Source of the DNA: an uncultured Angelakisella sp.
Lineage (GTDB): Bacteria; Bacillota; Clostridia; Oscillospirales; Ruminococcaceae
Length of the DNA stretch: 18,039 nt
Assembly (NCBI GenBank): GCA_934524965.1
Contig: CAKSYU010000034.1
Span: 1 to 18,039, forward strand
Direction of reading: 5' to 3'
Shown: positions 6,693 through 13,636 of the stretch, one piece after another
Layout of the letters: each line of letters starts with the position of its first letter
How positions within the stretch are numbered: position 1 is the stretch's first letter
The notes under the pieces: model-generated
What the model was told of the DNA's origin: nothing
What the model saw: only the letters and a program-made list of their open reading frames with translations
The model's database searches: none
Made by a program: the position numbers and the translations under genes

Positions 6693-6719
6693 ATTATAGC
6701 ACCGCGGGGAAAAAATCAA
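6693..6719 (-). promoter_or_regulatory. Promoter of the pspA operon
   Basis: Minus-strand TATAAT (6698-6693) preceded by TGC (extended -10). The best -35 is TTGATT (6719-6714) at a short 15-base spacing, or TCTTGA (6721-6716) at 17. The extended -10 probably compensates. Confidence 0.6.
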
Positions 6720-6762
6720 GAAACCAGCGGTGTATTTACCGAATATTCATTATTTTTTCGGT

Positions 6763-7704
6763 TTATTCCTCGGCATCGAGATATGCGGCGCCGATGATGC
6801 CGGCATCGCTGCCCAGTGCCGCCCGCCGGACGGGGCAGGTGGGAGAACGGTGCCCGCCGTAACGGTTCGCCCGCACATAGTCATTGAGCGGTCCGATGAG
6901 GGAATCGCCCGCATTGCTGACGCCGCCGCCGATGAGGACGACCTCCGGCGCGAAGATATTGACGAAATTGACAATGCCCGCGCCGACATAGGTGACATAC
7001 TGCTCCACCACCGCCCTGGCGGTCTCATCGCCCTCCGCCGCGCAGATAAAAGGCGCGCTGCCATCGGCGGGGTCAAAGCGCTTCATGCTCGTTTGGGGGT
7101 GCGCCAGCTCCGCGCGGTGGCGCTGGCGCAGCAGCCCCGTGGCGGAGGCGTAAGCCTCCAGACAGCCGCGCTGCCCGCAGGTGCATGGCTCGCCGCCGAG
7201 GATCAGCGTGGTGTGACCCATTTCCGTCCCCGGTCCCACATCGCCCTCGTAAACCTTGCCATTAAGCACAACACCACCGCCTACACCGGTGCCGAGGGTG
7301 AGCAGCACCGCGCTTCTGGCGCCCCGGGCGGCACCCGCGACGACCTCGCCCAGCGCGGCGCAGTTGGCGTCATTGGAAAGGCGCACCGGAACGCCCAGCT
7401 CCTGCCGCAGCTCATCGCAGAGGGGGACATTTTTCCAGCCGAGGTTGTTGGCGTAGACCACCAGCCCCTCCGAAGCGCGGCAGTAGCCCGGCGAGCCGAT
7501 GCCGACCGAGACGCAGTCCGCCAGCGTGATGCCCGCCTTTTTGACCGCTTCCTTGACGCAGCCGGCGATATCATAGATGACATCATCCAGCATACGGTCG
7601 GGGCGGGTCTTGACGGTGGCGCGCGCGATGATCTCCTTGTTTTCATCGACCACGCCGACCGCTACATTGGTGCCGCCGAGATCGATGCCTACACGATATT
7701 CCAT
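6763..7704 (-). CDS. glcK: ROK-family glucokinase
   Basis: A 313-aa sugar kinase of the ROK family, most likely glucokinase (ATP + glucose to glucose-6-phosphate, cytoplasmic). The phosphate-binding motif GIDLGGTN is at 6-13, the catalytic Asp in SNDAN (D112), and the second phosphate loop at LGTGVGGG (137-144). The sugar/zinc site has E161, H164 and the CxCGxxGC signature C174/C176/C181 followed by LE. Length is normal for Firmicutes glucokinases. The start at 7704 has AAAGGAGG upstream. The gene is transcribed alone: the pspA promoter lies behind its stop, and a structured intergenic region separates it from the ECF gene upstream. A -10-like TATACT lies at 7742-7737. Other ROK sugar specificities (N-acetylmannosamine, fructose) cannot be excluded by eye. 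Confidence 0.88.
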   Translation of the reverse strand: MEYRVGIDLGGTNVAVGVVDENKEIIARATVKTRPDRMLDDVIYDIAGCVKEAVKKAGITLADCVSVGIGSPGYCRASEGLVVYANNLGWKNVPLCDELRQELGVPVRLSNDANCAALGEVVAGAARGARSAVLLTLGTGVGGGVVLNGKVYEGDVGPGTEMGHTTLILGGEPCTCGQRGCLEAYASATGLLRQRHRAELAHPQTSMKRFDPADGSAPFICAAEGDETARAVVEQYVTYVGAGIVNFVNIFAPEVVLIGGGVSNAGDSLIGPLNDYVRANRYGGHRSPTCPVRRAALGSDAGIIGAAYLDAEE

Positions 7705-7790
7705 AGAACAGTCCTCCTTTGTGAACTTCTGCCCATAGTATAACGCATTTCGAAGGGAAATGGAAGCGGAATACGGGGAAAATTGCGGAG

Positions 7791-7870
7791 ACGCCCGCAG
7801 GGCGTTTCGGCGCAGCCGAAACCGGCGGTCGCAGACCGCCGAGCCGCCGCAGGCGGCTGCCCTGCGGGCG
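7791..7870. repeat. Array of GCA-loop hairpins able to fold as a cloverleaf
   Basis: Consecutive hairpins with three-base loops: ACGCCC-GCA-GGGCGT (7791-7805), TTTCGGC-GCA-GCCGAAA (7805-7821), CGGCGGTC-GCA-GACCGCCG (7823-7841), AGCCGCC-GCA-GGCGGCT (7842-7858) and GCCC-TGC-GGGC (7859-7869). The first and last are also complementary to each other (7792-7803 with 7859-7870, 12 bp), so the whole can instead close into a four-way junction with three 7-8-bp arms. It lies between the ECF S gene and the glucokinase gene, whose transcripts both run on the minus strand. There is no coding sequence and no T-tract. Confidence 0.75.
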
Positions 7871-7906
7871 GGTTTTGCGGCAGATATGCAGTGCCGGAAA
7901 GCCGAA

Positions 7907-7926
7907 GACCCGCCGTGTGGCGGGTC
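7907..7926 (-). terminator. Hairpin after the ECF S-component gene
   Basis: GACCCGCC, loop GTGT, GGCGGGTC: 8-bp perfect stem about 35 bases after the minus-strand stop at 7961. On the minus strand it is followed by TTCGGCTTTCC, only weakly T-rich, so termination is probable but not certain. Confidence 0.5.
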
Positions 7927-7960
7927 AAATGGGCAGGAATAATGGAGATGGAAGAACTGA

Positions 7961-8503
7961 TCAAACCTTGAGGGCGCGGCGCAGGGGCGGCACGATGAGC
8001 AGGGCAAGAACGCCGCCGATGGCTGCGGTGATGAGCTGCGGGAAAGAAAAGCTGGCGGAAAGCACCGCGGTCTGCTTTTCATTGAGGGTGAGCACCATGG
8101 GCACCAGCCATTTGACAATGACAAGGTACAGGGTGAGGAACTTGGCGACGGCGGCTGCGACCAGCGCGATAAGCTGGCGGGCAATGGGAGCCTCCTTGGC
8201 GCCGGCGATGAGTACCCACAGCAGCACCAGTACGGCATTGCCGAGGGCAACGGCGGGCACGACCTGCGGAAACGCGGGACCGATGCCGATGAAGAACGCG
8301 CAGACAGGGGAAAGCACCGCAACGGCAAGTCCGCCCCACAGGCCGCACATCAGACCGGAAGCGATGAGGATAAGATTGACGAGGGAACCGGTGACATACT
8401 GCCCCATGGAACGGGTGACGAACTGTACAGCGATAAGCAGCGCCAGAAAAATGGCGGTGCGGCACAGCGTTTTTAAGCTGCTGCCGGATTTTTGATTGCT
8501 CAT
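7961..8503 (-). CDS. ECF transporter S component (substrate unknown)
   Basis: A 180-aa membrane protein with about six hydrophobic segments, from LCRTAIFLALLIAVQF through SLVNLILIASGLMCGLWGGL to ITAAIGGVLALLIVPPLRRA. Small size, short loops and the G-LMCGLWGGLAVAVLSP segment match substrate-binding (S) subunits of energy-coupling-factor vitamin importers. No EcfA/EcfT genes are present, so it would be a group II S subunit that shares an energising module encoded elsewhere. The start at 8503 has AAGGAG upstream (CACAAGGAGACTACC), a ribosome-site region almost identical to that of the second S subunit at 11850. It is divergent from a Crp/Fnr regulator, and the operator at 8592-8607 is placed to activate it. 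No riboswitch is evident in the short leader, so ligand identity is open. Confidence 0.8.
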   Translation of the reverse strand: MSNQKSGSSLKTLCRTAIFLALLIAVQFVTRSMGQYVTGSLVNLILIASGLMCGLWGGLAVAVLSPVCAFFIGIGPAFPQVVPAVALGNAVLVLLWVLIAGAKEAPIARQLIALVAAAVAKFLTLYLVIVKWLVPMVLTLNEKQTAVLSASFSFPQLITAAIGGVLALLIVPPLRRALKV

Positions 8504-8564
8504 GGTAGTCTCCTTGTGATGATAAAGATAGATAACGGCAAAAAGAACTTGCCTTTTCGGGAAG

Positions 8565-8570
8565 ATTATA
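8565..8570 (-). promoter_or_regulatory. Activator-type promoter of the ECF S-component gene
   Basis: Perfect TATAAT on the minus strand (8570-8565), predicted start of transcription about 8558. Neither a -35 hexamer nor an extended TG is visible. Instead the palindrome 8592-8607 is centred at -41.5. An overlapping plus-strand TATACT (8567-8572) could serve the divergent regulator gene. Confidence 0.6.
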
Positions 8571-8591
8571 CTACACTGGGAGCGGATAATC

Positions 8592-8607
8592 TGTTGCATC
8601 TGCAACA
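8592..8607. promoter_or_regulatory. Crp/Fnr-type operator TGTTGCA-TC-TGCAACA
   Basis: A perfect 7-bp inverted repeat with a two-base centre (16 bp), the size and architecture of Crp/Fnr sites, lying 26 bases upstream of a Crp/Fnr gene. It is centred at -41.5 for the minus-strand promoter (activation) and downstream of the likely plus-strand promoter (repression of the regulator's own gene). Confidence 0.65.
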
Positions 8608-8632
8608 AAGCAGCAAGGAAAGAGGCGATAAT

Positions 8633-9304
8633 ATGCAGAGAGGCGACCTGCCGAGCTGCCCGCTTTTTGAGGGGGTGCCGCCCGAAGCGTTGCCGGAGGA
8701 GCTGAACCGCCTGCGGGCGGCGGAGCGGTGCTATGACGCGGGCGAAACGCTGCTGGCGGCGGGCAGCCCAACCGAGCGAATGGGTCTGGTGCTGGAGGGG
8801 GAGCTGCACGCTATTCTGCCGCTGCCGCAGGGCAGGCAGCTTTTGCAAAGCCGGCTGCTGCGCGGGGAACTGTTCGGGCAGCTGCTGGCACTGGACGGCG
8901 GACGGGAAAGCCCCGTGACGGTGATGGCGCACACCCGCTGCCGTGTGCTGTGGATCCCGATGAAAAACCTGCTGGCAGGCGGGGGAACGCCCTCCTCGGC
9001 ACGGCTGCTGGGCAACCTGTGCCGCCAGCTGAGCAGCGCCTACTTTTCCCTGCAGCGGCGGCTGATCTGCCTGACGCAGCCCACACTGCGGGAGCGGCTG
9101 CTGTACTACCTGCGCACCGAGCGGCACACGCAGGGCAGCGATACCGTGCGTCTCCCCTTTGGGCGGGCGGGACTGGCGGATTACCTGGGCGCCGACCGCA
9201 GCGCCCTGTGCCGTGTGCTTTCCGGTCTGCGGCGGGAGGGACTGGTGGATTATGACCGGCAGCACCCTGCCGTTATCACGCTGCGGGGAGAGACGGAGGA
9301 ATGA
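8633..9304 (+). CDS. Crp/Fnr-family transcriptional regulator
   Basis: A 223-aa regulator: N-terminal cyclic-nucleotide-type sensor barrel (about 10-120, with MGLVLEGELHAIL and LRGELFGQLLALDGG), a dimerisation helix (about 125-160) and a C-terminal winged helix with recognition helix DRSALCRVLSGLRREG (188-203). The N-terminal cysteine triplet needed for an FNR iron-sulfur cluster is absent, and the cAMP-contact pattern is not obvious, so the signal is unknown. Compared with E. coli CRP, the recognition helix keeps the two Arg positions but has Ser where Glu reads the TGTGA half-site; that agrees with the different palindrome at 8592. The start at 8633 (GAAAGAGG upstream) is preferred to earlier ATGs, which lie in the promoter region. 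Divergent from the ECF S gene it probably controls. Confidence 0.87.
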   Translation: MQRGDLPSCPLFEGVPPEALPEELNRLRAAERCYDAGETLLAAGSPTERMGLVLEGELHAILPLPQGRQLLQSRLLRGELFGQLLALDGGRESPVTVMAHTRCRVLWIPMKNLLAGGGTPSSARLLGNLCRQLSSAYFSLQRRLICLTQPTLRERLLYYLRTERHTQGSDTVRLPFGRAGLADYLGADRSALCRVLSGLRREGLVDYDRQHPAVITLRGETEE

Positions 9305-9361
9305 ACCTGACAGGTTTTTCCCATCGGGGAAAAATCGGGGCTTTTCTCCCCTGCCGGAGTG

Positions 9362-9370
9362 TGCTATAAT
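9362..9370 (+). promoter_or_regulatory. Extended -10 promoter of the HdeD-like gene
   Basis: TGCTATAAT (9362-9370), an extended -10 followed by a leader of about 63 nt. The -35 region (9342-9347, TTTTCT) is poor. Confidence 0.55.
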
Positions 9371-9439
9371 AGTAGCCGAAAAACGGCAGAAGGTCGTTTG
9401 GACAGACTGACCCCATTACCAACAGGGAGGTTAACTACC

Positions 9440-10138
9440 GTGACGAAAAAATTTGTGCTGAACTTTATCCTTTCCGCGATCTGCTATGTGGCGCTGGGCA
9501 TCGCGCTGATCGTGTGGCCCGTGGCTTCCATCAATATTTTCTGCTATGTGCTGGGCGGTGTGACCGCTGCCTATGGCTTATGGCAGGTGTACCGCTTTAT
9601 CTCCCACCGTGAGGAACGCTATGCCACCCTTTCGCTGATGGTGGGCATCGTGGCGCTGGCGCTGGGCATCTGCTTCTTTGTCAAGCCGGAGCTGTTCGCT
9701 TCCATTCTGCCCTTTATTCTGGGGCTGTACCTCATCTTTGACGGTGTGGTAAAGCTGCAGGCAGCCATTGATATCAAAAAGGACGGCTACCAGAAGTGGG
9801 GCATTCTGCTGATGCTGGCGGTACTGATGATCGCCCTCGGCGTCGTCATTCTGCTCAATCCGTTCCAGTCCGCGCAGGTCCTCATTACCTTCATCGGCAT
9901 CTGCATGCTGCTGGACGGCGTTATCAACCTGTGGAATGCCTTTGTGGTATGGCAGCACCTGCGCACGCTGAAAAAGACCGCTGCCGCCGCCATTGATACC
10001 ATTGCCGCCGCGGTAGACGCCGCCAACGGCAACGCCCCTGCCGATGTAGTGGTGGACGCGGTAAGCACCGCCGATACCCCCGCGGAGCCTGTCGCCGAGC
10101 CGCCTGCCGAAAGCGACAACAGCACCGAGGAACAATAA
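9440..10138 (+). CDS. HdeD/DUF308-family membrane protein
   Basis: A 232-aa membrane protein with about six transmembrane helices as three repeated pairs (roughly 4-24, 27-48, 60-80, 83-105, 120-140, 145-168). Glycine- and proline-containing turns such as CYVLGGVTAAYGLWQ and LPFILGLYLIFDG are typical of the HdeD family, whose members are linked to acid or envelope stress in other bacteria. The C-terminal 60 residues form an Ala/Pro/Glu-rich acidic tail (ending PPAESDNSTEEQ), probably cytoplasmic and disordered. The start is GTG at 9440, chosen because GGGAGG (9425-9430) is nine bases upstream; the earlier in-frame ATG at 9359 overlaps the -10. Single-gene transcription unit ending in a strong terminator. 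Function unknown in this lineage. Confidence 0.85.
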   Translation: MTKKFVLNFILSAICYVALGIALIVWPVASINIFCYVLGGVTAAYGLWQVYRFISHREERYATLSLMVGIVALALGICFFVKPELFASILPFILGLYLIFDGVVKLQAAIDIKKDGYQKWGILLMLAVLMIALGVVILLNPFQSAQVLITFIGICMLLDGVINLWNAFVVWQHLRTLKKTAAAAIDTIAAAVDAANGNAPADVVVDAVSTADTPAEPVAEPPAESDNSTEEQ

Positions 10139-10156
10139 TTCCCAAACATAAAAGTG

Positions 10157-10185
10157 CCCCTCCGCCGAAAAAGCGGAGGGGTTTT
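10157..10185. terminator. Terminator between the convergent HdeD-like and FAD-oxidoreductase genes
   Basis: CCCCTCCGC (10157-10165), a 7-base loop, GCGGAGGGG (10173-10181), then TTTT. On the minus strand the hairpin is followed by CACTTTTA, so it probably serves both genes. Confidence 0.85.
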
Positions 10186-10192
10186 GCTATAT

Positions 10193-11272
10193 CTATTGCG
10201 TTATCCGTCTTTCCTGCTCGACCGAGATCGCAGCAAGCCCCAGCCCCATGATGATGCGGCGCACCCATGGGGTGTACATGAACCAGCGCTTGAGGGTCTT
10301 GAGCCATAGCTTGAGCCGCAGCGACGCCGTTTTCCGTCGATAGAGACGGGTAAGCGTATTGTCATCGGTGGCTTCAGACATCGCTTCCGCCAGAGCGCTG
10401 CCGCTGCGGATCGCGCTGCTGATCCCCTCGAAGGAGCTGGCGCTGATGAAGCCCGCCGCCTCCCCGATGAGATACGCGCCGTCACGCCCTGTAATAAAAT
10501 CCGCAAAGCCGCGCGGACGCATCGCAAGGCAGGCTTCGGTCTTTACGGGCTGTCCCAGCGGACGACCGAGATACTGCTCCAGACGCTGCTTCTGACATTC
10601 AAAGGCTTCCCTGCTGCCCTCGGCGGTAAAGCAGCCGCCGAAGATGAGGGCATCGTCCTTGCGAATGATCCATGAGCAGCTTTCGCTGGTGGCGGGATCG
10701 AAGATGCAGGAATAGAACGGCGCGCGCTGCTCCCCCGCCGCAAACCACTGCTGAATGGCGGTGTAGCGGGTCTTTGGCTCCCGATAAAAGGTGCGGCGCA
10801 CCAGAGAGACGGCGCCCTCCGCACCGACGACGCGGTGCGCGGTGAACTGCCGCTCCTCCCCCTCGACCGCAGCGGTGAGGAGAAAACCCTCCCCTGTGCG
10901 GACGACCGCCGTACAGCGACCGGAGAGGATCTCCGCCCGCGGCGGGATAAGGGATAACAGCCAGCGGTCAAAGGCGTAGCGGTCCATATTGAGGTAGTAG
11001 CGCTGGTAATAGCGCACCTGCCGGCTGACCAGATCAATGGTCTGCACCGTGAAGATCTGCGGGTCGACCAGCACCTCCTTGGGAAGCGTGAGATCGAAAT
11101 GCGCCAGCGCCTTTTGGGAATCGGGCGCCAGCAGACCGCCACAGGGCTTTTTATTCTGCTCGCTCTGCCCGTCAAGAAGCAGCAGCGAAGCCGCCGGACA
11201 TCGGGCAAGATACCGGCGGGCAAAGGTCGCGGCGGCGGGTCCCCCGCCGATGACGGCGACATCGTACATCAT
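10193..11272 (-). CDS. FAD-dependent oxidoreductase, geranylgeranyl-reductase type
   Basis: A 359-aa flavoprotein. It has the N-terminal dinucleotide fold VAVIGGGPAAATFARR (5-20), the family's KPCGGLLAP segment (about 42-50), a conserved substrate/FAD middle region, and the second FAD motif GEAAGFISASSFEGISSAIRSG, equivalent to GDAAGFxxPxxGEGI of geranylgeranyl reductases and related hydroxylases. The last ~60 residues are basic with a hydrophobic stretch, suggesting membrane association. The known family reduces isoprenoid double bonds or modifies lipid-like substrates; which substrate is used here cannot be read. The start ATG at 11272 overlaps the stop of the ECF S gene (ATGA), so they are translationally coupled. 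It is the last gene of NTPase - ECF S - oxidoreductase, which suggests its substrate or flavin is connected to what the transporter imports. Confidence 0.85.
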   Translation of the reverse strand: MMYDVAVIGGGPAAATFARRYLARCPAASLLLLDGQSEQNKKPCGGLLAPDSQKALAHFDLTLPKEVLVDPQIFTVQTIDLVSRQVRYYQRYYLNMDRYAFDRWLLSLIPPRAEILSGRCTAVVRTGEGFLLTAAVEGEERQFTAHRVVGAEGAVSLVRRTFYREPKTRYTAIQQWFAAGEQRAPFYSCIFDPATSESCSWIIRKDDALIFGGCFTAEGSREAFECQKQRLEQYLGRPLGQPVKTEACLAMRPRGFADFITGRDGAYLIGEAAGFISASSFEGISSAIRSGSALAEAMSEATDDNTLTRLYRRKTASLRLKLWLKTLKRWFMYTPWVRRIIMGLGLAAISVEQERRITQ

Positions 11273-11850
11273 ACGGTTTTTTCCTGACGGCTGTGCGCCT
11301 GCTCCTCTGCCTTACGGAACGGCACCAGCTTGGCACGGTCCAGCGCCACCATGATGGCGGGAATAAGAATGAGCTGCAGGATAATGCCGGGGATCGCATT
11401 GAGGAACGCGCCGGAAATGAACATCTGCCAGGTGAACGCGCCACCGGAAAGCCCCAGCAGGACGATCATAGCTGCCGCCCATACCACGCGGCCGGCGATC
11501 ATGGCGATGATAAGGGAACGATACAGCATGCGGGTGCACTGCCAGCGTGCCCGACTGTAAAGGAAGCCTGCCACGAACGCGTACGTTGCCATCTCAAACG
11601 CCATGGCAAGGGCGGTTGGCATACGGGGCATGAAAAACAGGGCAAAGCGCAGAAGCGGCATGATAAGGCCCACGGCGGTGCCGTACTGCCAGCCGCAGAT
11701 GAGCGCGCAGAGGAACACCGGCAGGTGCATGGGGAGCAGCATGTTGCCGATCTCCTTGATTTGACCGGTGAAAAAGGGCAGCACTATGCCGATGGCAAGG
11801 AACATCGCCGCCAGCAAAAGGTTTTTCAGGGCACTGTTTTGATGTTTCAT
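11269..11850 (-). CDS. ECF transporter S component, second copy (substrate unknown)
   Basis: A 193-aa membrane protein with about six helices: LKNLLLAAMFLAIGIVLPFF, the short amphipathic IKEIGNMLLPMHLPVFL, then LICGWQYGTAVGLIMPLLRF, and three more up to IILQLILIPAIMVAL. 'LLPMHLPVFLCALICGW' followed by 'G...MPLL' is the typical signature of the S subunits of vitamin ECF importers. The basic tail ends AHSRQEKTV. The start at 11850 has CACAAGGAGAC upstream, the same ribosome-site sequence as the other S subunit at 8503. No EcfAAT module is nearby. It is the middle gene of a three-gene operon, 81 bases after the NTPase gene and overlapping the oxidoreductase by four bases. Confidence 0.85.
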   Translation of the reverse strand: MKHQNSALKNLLLAAMFLAIGIVLPFFTGQIKEIGNMLLPMHLPVFLCALICGWQYGTAVGLIMPLLRFALFFMPRMPTALAMAFEMATYAFVAGFLYSRARWQCTRMLYRSLIIAMIAGRVVWAAAMIVLLGLSGGAFTWQMFISGAFLNAIPGIILQLILIPAIMVALDRAKLVPFRKAEEQAHSRQEKTV

Positions 11851-11931
11851 CGTCGTCTCCTTGTGGAATGTTTGAAATGTATTGATCGGCTGCACACCCC
11901 TGCGATAAGGCTGCAAAACCGGCTTTACGGA

Positions 11932-12462
11932 CTATTTCAGCAGGGTACGGTAATAGGCGGCAAGCTGCTGCGGCAGCTCGTTGCGGTTTTGCTCGGTCAC
12001 GGTAACAAGCTGCACCTTGGGGTGATGTCGAATCTCCTCCAGCCAGCCCATCACATCCTGCCGGACAACCCCCAGAACGGGAGTCTCCCCCTCCAGCAGC
12101 TCCAGCACCTGCGCGCAAAAGCGGGGAAACCGCTGTTCCAGTCTGCCGCATTCGTCCAGTATGATAAGGGGATAGGCTGATGCCTGTGCAAGATATTGCA
12201 GCCCCAGCTCCTCAAAGCGGGGCAGAACGGCGTGCCGCATCATTCCATTGGCGTCCTCGCCGAATTCCACAACGGCATGCTCCGGGGTGAAGGCGCGCGG
12301 TTCGGCGGCACTGCTCATATAAAGATAATGATGACTGGGGCAGTGACGATCCGCACCGAAATAGGAACGAAAGCCGCCTGCCGTAACGCCAAGCAGCGCC
12401 AGTGTTTTATCAATGACGGTGGTTTTGCCGATTTGGACTGTGCCGGTAAGGAAAATGTGCAT
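11932..12462 (-). CDS. THEP1-like nucleoside-triphosphatase (NTPase_1 family)
   Basis: A 176-aa P-loop protein. Walker A is GTVQIGKTT (7-15), Walker B is LIILDECGRLE (about 99-109), which resembles the 'DEIGxxE' motif of the THEP1 / nucleotide-kinase-related NTPase family. Small cytoplasmic enzyme; members hydrolyse NTPs, but their physiological role is not established. It heads an operon with an ECF S subunit and an FAD oxidoreductase, an arrangement that hints at a role in activating, trapping or quality-controlling the imported compound (for example a phosphorylation step), but nothing in the sequence proves that. The start at 12462 has AGAGGGAT upstream. A promoter lies at 12566-12538. 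Confidence 0.8.
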   Translation of the reverse strand: MHIFLTGTVQIGKTTVIDKTLALLGVTAGGFRSYFGADRHCPSHHYLYMSSAAEPRAFTPEHAVVEFGEDANGMMRHAVLPRFEELGLQYLAQASAYPLIILDECGRLEQRFPRFCAQVLELLEGETPVLGVVRQDVMGWLEEIRHHPKVQLVTVTEQNRNELPQQLAAYYRTLLK

Positions 12463-12537
12463 GGGATCCCTCTTTTTTTGCGGACGGTGGCTTCTGCAAG
12501 CAGCAGCAAATACGCCTGTCTTTGATGGTTCATGCTT

Positions 12538-12566
12538 ATTTTACCCCAGCACCGTCCGGAATGCAA
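12538..12566 (-). promoter_or_regulatory. Promoter of the NTPase-ECF-oxidoreductase operon
   Basis: Minus-strand TTGCAT (12566-12561), 17-base spacer, TAAAAT (12543-12538). It touches the T-tract of the carbamate kinase terminator. The leader is about 68 nt; GGACGGTG (12482-12489) near its end is complementary to CACCGTCC (12551-12558) in the promoter. Confidence 0.6.
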
Positions 12567-12599
12567 CACAAAAGCGCCCGACCGAAAACGGTCGGACGC
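12566..12599 (-). terminator. Terminator of carbamate kinase
   Basis: GCGCCCGACCG (12574-12584), loop AAAA, CGGTCGGACGC (12589-12599). In the minus-strand RNA this is an 11-bp stem with one G-U pair followed by TTTTGTGTT. Confidence 0.85.
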
Positions 12600-12621
12600 A
12601 GTCAAAGCTGTCGCTTCGGAA

Positions 12622-13548
12622 TTATTTGTGGATCGCGGTGCCGGACTTACCCTCCAGCGCCAGAGCGGCGTTGTGCAGATCGGCAATGATGGCGCGGCCG
12701 CCGGACTGGGCAAAGGCGATAGCAGCCTGAACCTTGGGCAGCATGGAACCGGGAGCGAACTGGTTCTCGCCGATGTACTTCTCCGCCTCGGCAATGCTCA
12801 TCTCCTCCAGGCTCTTCTGATCGGGCTTGCCCCAGTTGATGGCAACACGGTCAACAGCGGTGAGAATGAACAGAGCGTCTGCGTGCAGCAGCTCAGCGAT
12901 CTTGGAGGAAGCGAAGTCCTTATCGATAACGGCGGGAACGCCTACCAGCTTGCCGTCCTTCTTGATAACGGGGATACCGCCGCCGCCTACGGTAATAACA
13001 ACGGCACCGGACTTGACAACAGCCTCAACAACATCCTTCTCCACTACATCGACGGGCTTGGGGGAAGGAACGACACGGCGATAGCCGCGACCGGCGTCCT
13101 CTACCATGGTAAAGCCCTTGGCAGCGGCGATCTCATCTGCCTGCTCCTTGGTATAGAAAGCACCAATGGGCTTGGTGGGCTTCTGGAAAGCACCGTCGTT
13201 CTCATCAACAAGGACCTGAGTAACGATGGTGGCTACGGGCTTATTGATGCCGCGCTTTGCCAGCTCGTTGCCGATGGCGTTCTGCAGGTGATAGCCGATG
13301 TAACCCTGGGACATAGCGCCGCACTCGGGGAAGGGCATATCGCTCTTGACAGCGCCGGCTTCCGCCGCAGCGCTCATGGCGAGGTTGATCATGCCGACCT
13401 GGGGACCGTTGCCGTGGGCAATGATGACTTCGTTGCCAGCCTCGATGAGGTCAACGATGGGCTTAGCGGTCTCGGTCACGAGCTCGAGCTGCTCGTAGGG
13501 GGTGTTGCCGAGGGCGTTGCCGCCGAGGGCGATAACAATTCTGGACAT
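12622..13548 (-). CDS. arcC: Carbamate kinase
   Basis: Transfers phosphate from carbamoyl phosphate to ADP, giving ATP, ammonia and CO2: the energy-yielding last step of arginine, agmatine, citrulline or purine/allantoin breakdown. The 308-aa sequence has the amino-acid-kinase N-terminus IVIALGGNALG (4-14), AHGNGPQVG (about 44-52), and the carbamate kinase signature GRGYRRVVPSPKPV. Length is standard. AAAGGAG precedes the ATG. It is monocistronic, with its own promoter (13665-13637) and terminator; no ornithine carbamoyltransferase or deiminase gene is in the window, so its carbamoyl phosphate must come from genes elsewhere. A nucleobase-catabolism link to the PreA-like gene 10 kb away is possible but unsupported. 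Confidence 0.95.
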   Translation of the reverse strand: MSRIVIALGGNALGNTPYEQLELVTETAKPIVDLIEAGNEVIIAHGNGPQVGMINLAMSAAAEAGAVKSDMPFPECGAMSQGYIGYHLQNAIGNELAKRGINKPVATIVTQVLVDENDGAFQKPTKPIGAFYTKEQADEIAAAKGFTMVEDAGRGYRRVVPSPKPVDVVEKDVVEAVVKSGAVVITVGGGGIPVIKKDGKLVGVPAVIDKDFASSKIAELLHADALFILTAVDRVAINWGKPDQKSLEEMSIAEAEKYIGENQFAPGSMLPKVQAAIAFAQSGGRAIIADLHNAALALEGKSGTAIHK

Positions 13549-13596
13549 AGCAGTTTCTCCTTTTGTATGTTTTTTCTATGGTTTTTCCGGCGTAAT

Positions 13597-13622
13597 CCCC
13601 CAAATCGCCAAAAATTCGGGGG
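13597..13622 (-). promoter_or_regulatory. Leader hairpin of arcC
   Basis: CCCCCAAAT (13597-13605) pairs with ATTCGGGGG (13614-13622), a 9-bp stem with one G-U pair in the minus-strand RNA, located in the ~80-nt leader. There is no T-tract after it, so it may protect the mRNA or be regulatory. Confidence 0.45.
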
Positions 13623-13636
13623 TTGAATACAGAAAT

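Noticed and set aside
6730..7743. Plus-strand open frame (337 codons) opposite the glucokinase
   Set aside because: The minus strand encodes all ROK motifs in order; the plus frame is only its mirror.
7791..7870. CRISPR array or tRNA
   Set aside because: The units are adjacent self-complementary hairpins with different stems and no spacers, unlike CRISPR. The cloverleaf lacks the TTCRANY T-loop, anticodon-loop spacing and CCA end of a tRNA.
12315..12535. Leader peptide starting MNHQRQAYLLLL upstream of the NTPase gene
   Set aside because: Minus-strand ATG at 12535 opens a frame overlapping the NTPase gene, but there is no ribosome binding site before it, and no attenuator-like hairpin follows.
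11293..13626. Two plus-strand open frames (295 and 364 codons) opposite the ECF/NTPase genes and arcC
   Set aside because: Antisense to convincing genes, no ribosome sites, and they cross promoters and terminators.
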